A stretch of 64,000 nt of DNA, from positions 36,583,966 to 36,647,965 of the forward strand of contig JACGWO010000001.1 in the NCBI GenBank assembly GCA_034509735.1, in the 5' to 3' direction. Positions 50,079-59,600 of the stretch are shown here, in pieces. Position 1 is the stretch's first letter; the number at the start of each line of letters is the position of its first letter. Source of the stretch: Sesamum alatum. Taxonomy: Eukaryota > Streptophyta > Magnoliopsida > Lamiales > Pedaliaceae. The notes under the pieces are model-generated. The model ran no database searches. It was not told the DNA's origin and worked only from the letters and a program-made list of their open reading frames with translations. The position numbers and the translations under genes were made by a program.

Positions 50079-50310
50079 TTTAATCGAAAGTAGACCGTGA
50101 GGAGTCGAAGAATTTCAGATGAATCTACAAAAAAAAATTTATTGTGTCAGGAACTGAAAACTTAATATTGCTATCACAAGAATTGCAAAACCTTATAGAA
50201 ATTAATCCTAATATTATTGCAGAATTTATAGCTGAACAATTAAAGATAGAGTTTCATTTCGTAAAGCAATGACTAAGGCTATTGAATTAACTGAGCTGAT
50301 AGAAATTGAA
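50079..50310 (+). pseudogene. rps3: Plastid rps3 fragment in the nucleus (copy B)
   Basis: Better preserved than copy A: LIESRP-stop-GVEEFQMNLQKK, then KLNIAITRIAKPY, then after a frameshift NIIAEFIAEQLK, and RVSFRKAMTKAIELTE. This follows chloroplast ribosomal protein S3 closely. Stops, a deletion near the second K-R junction and a shortened end show it is dead. Confidence 0.85.
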
Positions 50311-50403
50311 CCGATTGGAGGGAGTTCTAGCGATCGCAACCGTAGTCATAATTACACCAGAATAGGCGGTACAGGTATTATAGAAATAAACTAATGCACA
50401 TTA

Positions 50404-51285
50404 GGGAGTGTTTGCGCAAGCTTCGAAAAAATATTTTTTTGCTTCTGGATGCTGAAAAGTACTTTTGAGGTGTTTGAAATTCTAACTTATGCTTCTAGAA
50501 CTGCTACGTGAAGCACTTTTAAGCCAAAAGCTAGAAGCACCTTGGCGGGGGCTTCTAGCTGCTTTGACTTTTTTGTAAATAAATTTAATTTCTTTTTAGA
50601 CTACTTTACCCTCATTATAATAATTTCAATTCGATTTTACCTTTTTAATTTATTTTTAAAATTGCTCATCTAAAGTTGATGTTAGAATTTTCAAATAATT
50701 TGAGTAATTTATCACTAACAAAATATAATTTCACATATTTAATATTTTCAAAATTGTATATTTTATTTTCTATATTATATGATGTTATTCCTAATCATAG
50801 AAAAATATAAATTAAATTTCTATGATTAATTAAAAAATAATTTTTTGTCAATCGTACAAGTTTATTTAGTGTGCATGAATGAACAATTATATTATATCAT
50901 GGGAACATTATTGAATTAAACATCTAATCTTTCTATTAGTATTGAATATTTTAATAATATAAATGATAATCATTTTGTAAGAAATTTCATATGAGATATA
51001 CTAATTGAAATAAAATTTATTATTTTTGAGGAAAAATAATTATTGTACTCAAGAGATAAGTGCAAATATTAAGCAAAAATAGCATTTTTTAATACATGGG
51101 GACAAATGGTCTTTAATCAATTAAACTAATTATAGAAGTGTTTTTTTCACAAACACTACCCAATTTAGCTTTTATCTACTTTTCACTTTTTTTACAAACA
51201 CTACCTACTTTTGATTCTGTTACAACTTTCAATTTTTTCTACGAAAATCACTTCTTTAAAAGCAAAAGCTCTCACAAACACTCTC
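50404..51285. mobile_element. PIF/Harbinger-type non-autonomous element
   Basis: 882 bp with ends GGGAGTGTTTG and CAAACACTCTC, flanked by the 3-bp duplication TTA (50401-50403 and 51286-51288). This is the target choice of PIF/Harbinger transposons. Copy A has the empty site, CCATTAATCGAAC at about 44727. Several CACAAACACTACC repeats lie near the right end. No transposase. Confidence 0.9.
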
Positions 51286-51332
51286 TTAGTAGAACTTACA
51301 TTTAGATTGTGCATATCAGATCTAACAACTTG

Positions 51333-53253
51333 CACTCCAAAAAAAAAAAAAAAAAAAAAAAAAAAAAGCGGGAATTGGAACAGTAACGAGAACGGGTTTT
51401 TTTAATTTTTTGCAACGGTAAATACTTCACATGAACCTTTTGGACTGCAATTAGGAACGGTTGAGGAACGGGAGGCTATCCGTGTCAATAAGAGGCGATC
51501 CTAATTACTAGGAACGGTAACGAAGATACCGTTCTACTGTGACCTCCGACGCATACAACCTCTGCAACCGAGGGGTAATCGGTAGATACCTAAGAATGGC
51601 ATATGGGGACTTCTTGCGTTTAGGATTTCTGTCCTTGGTGGGCTTGTACCTAGCGTCTCCACAGAACTTGCAATATTCCAAATCAATATCGTCCTTCCAG
51701 TACAACATGCAACCGTTTTTGCAAGCATCAATCTTTTGAACTGGTAAACCCAATTCTCTAATCAATTTCTTCGTATTGTAATAATCGGCGGGAAAGTGTG
51801 ATCCCCGGCATTATAGTATCAGCCCACTGGCATAACCGATCATATGTATGCTCGGAAAAACCCCCTTTGGCCTTGATATTCACCAAAGAGGCAATTGGCG
51901 CCAACTGAGAGGTGGTGCAGCCATTCCACAAAGGTTGATCCGCAGCATGAACTACATCAAAAAAATGGTATGACAAGCCAGACACATAATCATAGGGTCC
52001 CGAATCGTAATATGAACTAGGACCCACATCAGATGGATAATACCGAGTACCATCATCAGTTGGTCCCTCCTGGTTGTACGAAGACCAGAATGACGGCCCG
52101 GCGGCATCGAATACCATCCTCTGCGCCCAATCCATCTGAGCCGCATCACCCTAATGCGAACTACCCTCCTCCTGAACAGGTGGCGTTTGCTGCTGCTGCA
52201 CAGGGGGCGCTGTCAATGCTTCAAAGTATTCCTGCACCCTCTCCTCACCATGCGAAGTCCAATTGTAATACTCTGGCATAAACCCTTTCATACACAAATC
52301 AAAATTTACCTCGTCTAGTGTTTTGAACCGTTCGTTTTTGCACTTTCGACAGGGACACTTAATCTTGTCCCCCTCCATATATGCACGCTGAGACTGGGCC
52401 CATTCTAAAAAAGTTGTAACACTATCCTCAAACTCCAGCGTTACACCCAAGACGTCTCGATCATACATCCATTTCCTCAACTATCTTAACATGATTGGTC
52501 CTACGTATAATTCACAACGGTACGCAATTAAATGACGAGAGTAAATTATATATATAAATATATACATGCAAAAATAACAGAATTTTGTATACTTACCTGA
52601 GCAAAACACCTATCAATATCAATGTAAAATTCACGCTCGGTAATTGATATGTTCGATTTTCCGTATAAAGAATCAAGGGGGGGAGTTACAACAAAATGAG
52701 TTGGAGAGTAAGTATAAGAACAATGACAATGAAGGGGGACATATATATAGAAAATATTGGAACGGCCATTGGAATATTATTTGGAACACAAAACTAGCCG
52801 TTGAAATATAGCCATTATTCCAGCTTTAGGAACGGTCTCAGGAGAGGAAACAGGAACGGTAATGTTACCGTTGTAATATAGCCGTTAGCGCATATTAGGA
52901 ACGGTATGAGGCACACCCAAAAGGACCGTTCCTACTTGGAGTACAATTTGGAACAGTACTTGTAATAATATTGCACTTACTATATACCCATAATTTGGAA
53001 TGGTAATTGCATTACATTTTTCCCCATGGCGTAAAAGGGTCTTTTGTAGGACTACATGTTGGAACGGTCAGTCCATCGGTCCAAATAGACCCGGTCTTTG
53101 GAACACATATAGTAACGGTAAGTGTTCCCAGTCGGCGTGCTGTTCCAAATCTCACACATGTATTCCAAATTAAAATCCAAAATATATCAGTTCTGGAACG
53201 GTAACTGGAACGGTCGTTTCTATCTGTTCTTATTCCCGTATTTTTTTGTAGTA
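51333..53253 (-). mobile_element. CACTA (En/Spm) element, internally deleted
   Basis: 1921 bp starting CACTCCAAAAAA and ending TTTTTTGTAGTA, imperfect CACTACAAAA-type inverted repeats. It is flanked by the 3-bp duplication TTG (51330-51332 and 53254-53256). Copy A shows the empty site (ACAACTTGAGCAA). Both subterminal regions (51369-51540 and 52750-53240) are filled with repeats of GGAACGGT and its variants in both orientations, the usual transposase-binding arrangement. The left end contains a run of about 29 A. Confidence 0.95.
51508..52480 (-). pseudogene. CACTA Tnp2-type transposase, N-terminal part
   Basis: Minus strand: 52480-52151 reads as a transposase-associated domain (WMYDRDVLG...KIKCPCRKCKNERFKTLDEVNFDLCMKGFMPEYYNW), with the conserved CPC..C cluster and the start Met. 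52135-51758 is a linker ending QWADTIMPG, and 51765-51508 is the Tnp2 entry (RELGLPVQKIDACKNGCMLY, EYCKFCGDARYKP, YLPITPRLQRLYAS). The reading frame shifts between the last two parts, and the catalytic remainder is deleted against the left terminus. It cannot encode an active transposase. Confidence 0.92.
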
Positions 53254-53637
53254 TTGAGCAAAGTATTTAAATTGGTCGCTTTGTATCAAAATTAAAGATT
53301 AATTTGATCTATGAGAAATAAGAAAATATAAGTTTGGTATATGCTCATAAATAAATTTGAAAGTAATGATTCGAAATTAAATATTTTATAAAACTCTGCA
53401 GTAACACGCATGTGATGCTTTTCCCTCTGAAATGTCCTTGGCCAATTTGTCCTCTCAAACAGCCGATCACTTAATAGGCGTGTTCATTATTGTAATGGCG
53501 GGACCAAAATACTATAAACATTTACAATATGAGGTCGAAAATTATACCTTAAAAATTATGGAACTATTTCTTGAAACGTCCACAATATGGGAACATAATT
53601 ACAATTAACTCAAGAGATAAGATCAGTTGCCCTTCTA

Positions 53638-53646
53638 CTATAAGTA
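53638..53646 (+). promoter_or_regulatory. Probable TATA box of the O-methyltransferase gene
   Basis: CTATAAGTA lies 65 bp before the ATG at 53711. That places transcription start near 53670 with a 5' leader of about 40 nt. The same box is conserved in copy A. Confidence 0.6.
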
Positions 53647-53710
53647 GAACACTCGAGCAACCTCTGGTCAAGCAGATCACCACAAACAACAATCCCATTT
53701 TCCAAAATCC

Positions 53711-55316
53711 ATGGCTCTACCTAATAATGGAATACAGTCCACTCAAACCCTTCTTGACGCTCAATCTCATGTTTGGAACCATCTCTTCAACTTCATAAGC
53801 TCCATGTCTCTGAAATGCGTACTTCAATTAGGTATCCCTGACATCATCCGCAAACACGGCAAACCAATGACGCTTTCAGAATTAATCCATTCCCTCCACC
53901 TCAACGAAGCCAAATCCGGCAGTCTTGAACGTTTAATGCGTAATATGATCAATTCCAAGTTCTTTATCAATGTCAAAATCTCTGAAATAGATGAGATTGA
54001 AGGCTATTGGCTCACATCAGCTTCTCATCTCCTCTTGAGAGACGAGCCCTTGAGCGTGAGGCCTTTTGCACTCGCCATGCTAGACCCGATTTTGACAGAT
54101 CCATGGCATCATGTGAGCGAGTGGTTTAAAACTGACGATGATCTGAATCCATTTGTGACCACTCATGGCCGGACATTTTGGGAGCATGCTGGTCAAGAGC
54201 CGAGGCTGAATCGTTTCTTCAATGAGGGAATGGCCAGCGATGCAATGCTGGTTGCTAATGTGATTACTGAAGAGTGTAGAAATGTTTTTGAGGGTTTGAA
54301 ATCGATGGTCGATGTTGGAGGTGGCACAGGAACTGTGGCTAAGGCTGTTGTTGATACCTTCCCTGGCTTGAACTGTGTTGTGCTTGACCTTCCGCACGTT
54401 GTTGCAGGATGTGAAGGAACTGAGAACTTGACTTTTGTTGCAGGTGACATGTTTGAGTACATTCCTCCGGCTGATGCAGTGTTTATGAAGGTGATCCAAT
54501 TATGATTTTCAAATTAAAAAGTAAAAGATAATATTACTGATAAAATATTACATGATAATTTTATGTTTTCATTAAAAATATATGTTAAGGGAAAATAATT
54601 TAAATTTTATTGCAGTGTAACTATTAGGAAAATATATTGCGCATAATTGATGGCACATGTACAATGACCATACAGTAACAACAAATATAACTGTCATGAA
54701 TGAACTAAATAAGTATATTTGAAAAAAATCAAAAATCATTACCATTTGATATATATCTAGTGACATTTTTTGTAAATTATCAATTTATATTTTATTATAA
54801 ATAAAATGTGGGACTAATTTTGCGACACTTTTATAAAGTGTGGGATTAATATTGTTACGGTGGGACTAACTTTGCAACGTTTTCCTAAAGTATGGGACTA
54901 ATGTTGACTATTTCAAAAAGTATGAGACTAATATTACAAATCATCCTATATTTTGGGACCAAAATTACAATGATCTCATTAGTTTGCTAACGTGTTATGA
55001 ATAATATTGCTAGCAGTGGATATTGCATGATTGGCCGGACGAGAAGTGTCTTAAAATATTGGAGAAAAGCAAACAAGCAGTCTCCGACAAAGAAAGGGGA
55101 GGAAAGGTAATTATAGTTGACATGGTTGTGGATTTCCAGAAAAAGCATGAGGCAATAGAAACTCAGCTCTTCTTTGATATGCTGATGATGAATTTAACCT
55201 CTGGAAGAGAGAGGACTGAGAAAGAATGGGCAGAGCTCTTTTCTGTCGCTGGTTTTACGAGCTACAAGATTACTCCTGTATTAGAATTGCGTTCTCTCAT
55301 TGAACTTTTTCCATGA
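53711..55316 (+). CDS. SAM-dependent O-methyltransferase (flavonoid/phenylpropanoid type), two exons
   Basis: Transfers a methyl group from S-adenosylmethionine to a phenolic hydroxyl, probably on a flavonoid or related phenylpropanoid, in the cytosol. Exon 1 is 53711-54490 (260 codons) and exon 2 is 55017-55316 (99 codons plus TGA). The join is AAG|TGG in phase 0, giving 359 residues, the usual length of plant class II O-methyltransferases. Residues about 15-115 are the dimerisation domain. The SAM-binding loop is DVGGGTG at 201-207, followed by VVLDLPHVV (223-231) and GDMFEYIPPADAVFMK. HDWPDEKC carries the catalytic His264, with Asp295 (IIVDMV) and Glu325 (GRERTEKEW) completing the set. The substrate cannot be told from sequence. 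The closest family in my judgement is the isoflavone/flavone/resveratrol-type group. It is the only intact host gene here, and its 5' part is duplicated as a dead copy at 45239. Confidence 0.95.
54491..55016 (+). other. Intron of the O-methyltransferase gene
   Basis: 526 bp with GT (54491) and AG (55015-55016) borders, at the position just before the HDW motif where this family commonly has its intron. 54800-54980 contains about five imperfect units built on GTGGGACTAATNTTGC, probably the relic of a small transposable element. Confidence 0.88.
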
Positions 55317-55409
55317 TTATTAAGTTTATTTTGCTTTCTTTGCATGCATGCCCGATTGTGAATGAGACAATGTAATACATTAGGGCCTCTCGTTTACTTC
55401 ATTGAATGG

Positions 55410-55415
55410 AATAAA
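55410..55415 (+). terminator. Putative polyadenylation signal
   Basis: AATAAA 94 bp after the stop codon of the O-methyltransferase gene, in a T-rich 3' region and well before the MULE at 55507. Confidence 0.5.
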
Positions 55416-55506
55416 TAAGTGATGGATTGATGAATAATTAATTACATAGTGAATTGGATAAGATAAAAAGTTGCATATTATATATGTTGACTTGCAGTTA
55501 TAAATG

Positions 55507-56867
55507 GGGTAAAATGCATCCTACCCTCTTGTGTTATCCGAAAATAGCATTTTATCCCCTTGTGTTAAAAAAAAGAGCAATTTACTCCCTCGTGTTTTCA
55601 GAAAATGAGCAAAATACCCCCTTCACACGAATGGTGTAATACACGCGCTCATTCTCTCTCTCTTTTTATTTCTTTTATTTATATTTTTATTTTTCAACCG
55701 TTGGATCTTATCTAACACAAATCGATGGTTAATATTACATGTCTAATAATCCACGGTTCATACAAAATCTTACTTAAATTAACGGTTGATAACTTATCCT
55801 CAAAAACGACGGTCCAAATTCAATTTCTATATATATTTTATATACAAAATTCAAAAAATATTTTTGAAATATATATATATATATTATACATAATATATAA
55901 TAAAATATATACAATATATATATGTATGTATAGCCACCTCCTTCACCCCAGCCGGCCACCCCTTCCGCCGGCGCGCCGCCGCCCATTCCCCTCCCCAGTC
56001 GCGCCCGTGCCTCTCCGTCTCCGGCTGCGCACGCCTCCCGTTCTCTCCATCCCCAACCGTGCGCCTCCCCGTCTCTCCGTCCTCGGCCGCGCGCCTCCCT
56101 TCTCTTCCCTATCCGCGTGCGCCCCTCGTCTCTTCTTCCCCGGCCGCGAGCGCGCCTTCCCTCTCCTTCCCCGGCCGCGCCCCACGCCTCCCCTACCCCA
56201 GCTGCACCTGCGCCGCCCCCCACCCCTTCCCTTTCCCGCTGAGCCCTCCCCTCCCCGTTGCCCATTCCCCTCCCCCAGATCCAGACCCCCATCGCGCCGC
56301 CGTCGCCTGCCCCCTTCCCCCTCGTCGCTGGCGCGCTCGCGCCTCCCCTATTTTTTAATTTTTTTATATGTTTTATTTTATTATATTATATGTATATGTA
56401 TAATTTTTATATTTTTTGTAAATAATTATTTCAATATTTTCATATTTTTTATTTATATTATATGTATATATTGAATATATATATAATTTATAATTTATGT
56501 TTATAATTTGTGTAAAATCTGAACTATTGATCTAATTCAAATGTGTATGGGCCATTGATTTTATATACGAATATGAACCTTTGATCTAAGTAAAGAAGGA
56601 TCTAAGACATTGATTTGTCCATCAAATCTTGACCGTTAATATATGTACCAAGAAGATCTAACGGTTTAAAAATTAAGGGCATAAATGTTATTTACAGCTA
56701 AAATTGAATCATAGTCGCACATAAAGCGCGTGTGCTTCACCTCTCGCATGAGGGGGGTATTTTGCTCATTTTCTAAAAACACAGGGAGGTAAATTGTTCT
56801 TTTTTTTAACAAAAGTTGATAAATTGCTATTTTCGGATAATACAACAGGGTAGGATGCATTTTGCCC
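55507..56867. mobile_element. Mutator-like element with long TIRs and a C-rich centre
   Basis: 1361 bp. Inverted repeats start GGGTAAAATGCATCCTACCC on the left and are mirrored at the right end (19 of 20 bases), then continue with homology for about 150 bp and more loosely to about 300 bp (the ACCGTTGGATCT/AGATCTAACGGT pair). The flanks are the 10-bp direct repeat GTTATAAATG (55497-55506 and 56868-56877), as expected of MULEs. The centre, 55930-56348, is strongly C-rich on the plus strand, between AT-rich arms. It has open frames of 172-249 codons with Pro/Arg low complexity. These are not taken as genes. Confidence 0.92.
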
Positions 56868-56877
56868 GTTATAAATG

Positions 56878-57244
56878 TACTTCTGACATTTGAATGTTTG
56901 TATAATAATTCATTTAGTTTGACAAAATCATGGATAAATATGCAAGTTTTCAGAATTGCTCTCTGGTTAGGACGAAATTGTTAGGAGATAAACTCAAATT
57001 AATAAAATAATTAATTGTTCTATTATATGTGCTGAAAATTAAGGATAAAACGTATAAAACTCCCTTATGTTTTTTGAGAAAATTGCAAAATACCTGTACT
57101 AAGGAAATATCGACTAAACACTCCCTCATAATTTCTAAAATATTTCTGACATGCCGATTCCTTTAGGTTGTAGTGCACTCTAACACTGTTAATCTTTTGA
57201 GTAATTAATCAGACTGCTATGCCCTTAATTATTCTTTCTGAGTG
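56878..57244. other. AT-rich intergenic stretch
   Basis: No gene or recognised repeat. It separates the MULE from the GC-rich retroelement relic. Confidence 0.5.
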
Positions 57245-57499
57245 TCATGCATGTACCGCAGCTGCAATCATTTGCTGAAGCCTATCCAGCGGGACGAACA
57301 ACTGTCTCCTAGAGAAAGTGCCCGAGGAGGTGCTGGTACGAGCAGGATCCATAGGGTCGTCAGGATCAGGTACGTCCCAGCCCTCCTTGCGCTTGGGGAG
57401 CCAGTGAAGGTCCGACAACCACCTGGAAGGCCTAGGTGCCTTCTGCCGGAACGTCGACCCCATTTTGCTTCTCAACTCAACAATTAGATACATAAACAA
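57245..57499 (-). pseudogene. Possible gag start of a Gypsy-like element
   Basis: An 84-codon minus-strand frame with an even amino-acid mix. Its second Met gives MGSTFRQKAPRPSRWLSDLH, and it ends LFVPLDRLQQMIAAAVHA. It lies just downstream (minus strand) of a putative LTR end and a primer-site-like sequence, where a gag or leader frame would begin. No family is recognised with certainty. Confidence 0.35.
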
Positions 57500-57528
57500 T
57501 TCTCATGCTTGGTTCAGTGTTTCTACAA

Positions 57529-59600
57529 ATGACGCCACTTCATGGGAGCAAAAGTTCCTCGTTCAAACAGGTCCACTAGAGGTATTTGGGCCTAGGTTCA
57601 TGCAAACCTTGGAAAGGGAAACTACAAAAACATATGAGCATTTTGACGCCCAAGTTAATAAATAATCGTAAAAAAATAAGTACGAGTTTGAAAAGTAGGA
57701 ATGTATAATAAAAAATGAGAGCAAGTATAGTTACGTTGTAGAATTTTCTCATTGTGCGAGTATCGAAATAACGTTAACCTTTATAAGGAGGAGAGAAACT
57801 TATTATAGTCACCTCCCCTACCTGGATGGAGGAGTCCAACCCCCTTGGGACTCGATTGGAGGATTGTCTCCTAGGATCGCATCCCTATTTTGTCGAGGGT
57901 TACTTCTAGTGGGCCAAGACTCCTCTGTAAGGGGACTCGTCCCCTTGGTAGGGGCTATCCCTTTTAACGGATAAGGTTCCCCCATATTTTGGGTGGATAT
58001 ATAGGTTGGATAAGCTGGCCAAAACCTCCTACATCATTGGGCATCCCTCGTGGCAGCAAAAGGGATTAACAATTGAGTTGGTTCAAGGAGATCTGGCCAT
58101 GTGTCGGCTGCGACATCCCTTAAAGGTGACCTGGCAGCCACGCATTTAGGCTTGCGAGAGCCCCTAGGCTCCGGCCCACTCCCTGGTGGGCGCGTATCTC
58201 TGCAAGGACTTCCTCTCCCTCTGTGAGTTAAGGGCCTCCTTCTGCATTGGGTCTCTTGGGCCTGCAACTTTTAGGGGTATCATTCAATGCCTCCTCCCCC
58301 CACCACTTTATTTAGAATAGATGCCTTTCACGAAAGAGGGTGCCTCGCAACCTGGTTGGGCGCCCTCGGCCGAACTACGTGCCCTTAGAGAGGCTAAGCG
58401 CCTCTTGCCAGAGCTGGAGCACCTTTGCATGGGTATAGCATAGCCAGGCTTCCTCGATCACGGTGTCACCCAATTTAGACACGACATGACCTTTAATTTG
58501 GCAACTGGCGTGGTGATAACCTGCAGCGCCATGATGGCGCGTCGGCACGGTTTCAAAGGGTGCATGACCAACGGAAGTTGATAACAGCCCTCGTGTCACC
58601 TGCCGCTCCTTAGCCAAGACGGTCGGCAGTGACTTGCGGAGGACGTGCGGGCGGCAAGGGGATGCCGGCCAGCACGCAGGTCCACAAACGGCAAGTGAGC
58701 AGAGACTCTTACTGATTGGGGATCGTAATACTGTTCGTATGGGAACTTCCTTAATTTGTGAGGATGATATCCGCCAATTATTAAATCGTTTCATGAACGT
58801 TTGGACACAGAGACATAAGGGTGACTACGGGGCGCCATCCTGCGCGTGAGCAGGGTATTGATGTGTGAAGCAGAGTGCTTTATCCTTGAAGATTTGCAAA
58901 ACTGTTCACTAGTGTGTTTCATGGAGTGTTGGGAACAACTCCACCAAGTTCCAGAGTTAGAAGGTTCCGATTGAGTAGGAAACGGCGACGATGTTACGAG
59001 CCTGCCAGTGCAGTGGTGAGAAGGCTGTTTCAGAATATTGCGAGGGCAATTCCCCGAAGATGGATGATCGGATGGGGCTGAAACTGTAGATTTGTGATGT
59101 AGAAGTCGTAGGCTACGTAACGGTTCGAGCGGCACATGATTTGGACCTCGGACGAGGGAGATGCGAAAAAGGTGCGCTCCTCAGCCACTTTAATGTCTAC
59201 TGCTGGAATAAGGGAAATATCTTTAAGCCTATTATAACGGGGGCATGCAGTGGTGAGCTCCAGCCAGCCTCCCCCGTGCAGCAAGGCACTATATGAGCAA
59301 CCATTGGGGGCATGTTGGGGCCTTCAAGGGCCGTCTTTAGGCACCTCAAAGGGAGGGCTAAAGTCCCCGGACGGGATGGGAATCAGACGGGCGGCGTGGG
59401 GCCAAGATGGCCCACGTTGGGCAAGGAATGGGGCAAGAGGTTCGTGCTATATGCAAGGTTGCCCTGCGGGCTGCGGGAAACCAGGGGCAACACCTCTTGA
59501 CCGAATGAGCAATCGAGGCAAGCACTCCAGAACCTCGTCAGCTAACTCGTGACATGCGCTATTGGGTTCTAGCCATGCATGGGGGTCCGTTGGGCTAAGA
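57529..59600 (-). mobile_element. GC-rich LTR-like relic, reverse copy (Gypsy Tat-like?)
   Basis: Read on the minus strand, an LTR-like region ends in CA at 57543 and is followed by AGTGGCGTCATTTGTAGAAA, which resembles the TGGCGCCGTCTGTGGGAA-type start of plant Tat-lineage Gypsy elements. 58580-59600 matches 47791-48385 in reverse, except for 58700-59115, which the other copy lacks. It is broken at 59601 by a copia LTR. Frames such as 58375-58794 (minus) and 58634-58849 (plus) are unrecognised. Confidence 0.5.

Larger units (their letters stand above)
49292..53750 (+). repeat. Segmental duplication, copy B (leads into the intact gene)
   Basis: Homologous to 38133-45278. Host parts are 49292-50403, 51289-51332 and 53257-53750, together 1650 bp once the Harbinger and CACTA insertions and their duplicated target bases are removed. 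It includes the older MITE (49412-49897), the plastid rps3 fragment and the gene's promoter. Confidence 0.92.

Noticed and set aside
51333..51370. Poly(A) run as a retroposed cDNA tail
   Set aside because: The run starts right after CACTCC at a TTG duplication, so it is an expanded CACTA terminus (CACTACAAAA-type) and not a poly(A) tail.
55725..56474. 249-codon open frame across the C-rich centre of the MULE
   Set aside because: It starts in the AT-rich inverted repeat, is almost only Pro, Arg, Ser and Leu, and the opposite strand is equally open. Base composition explains it.
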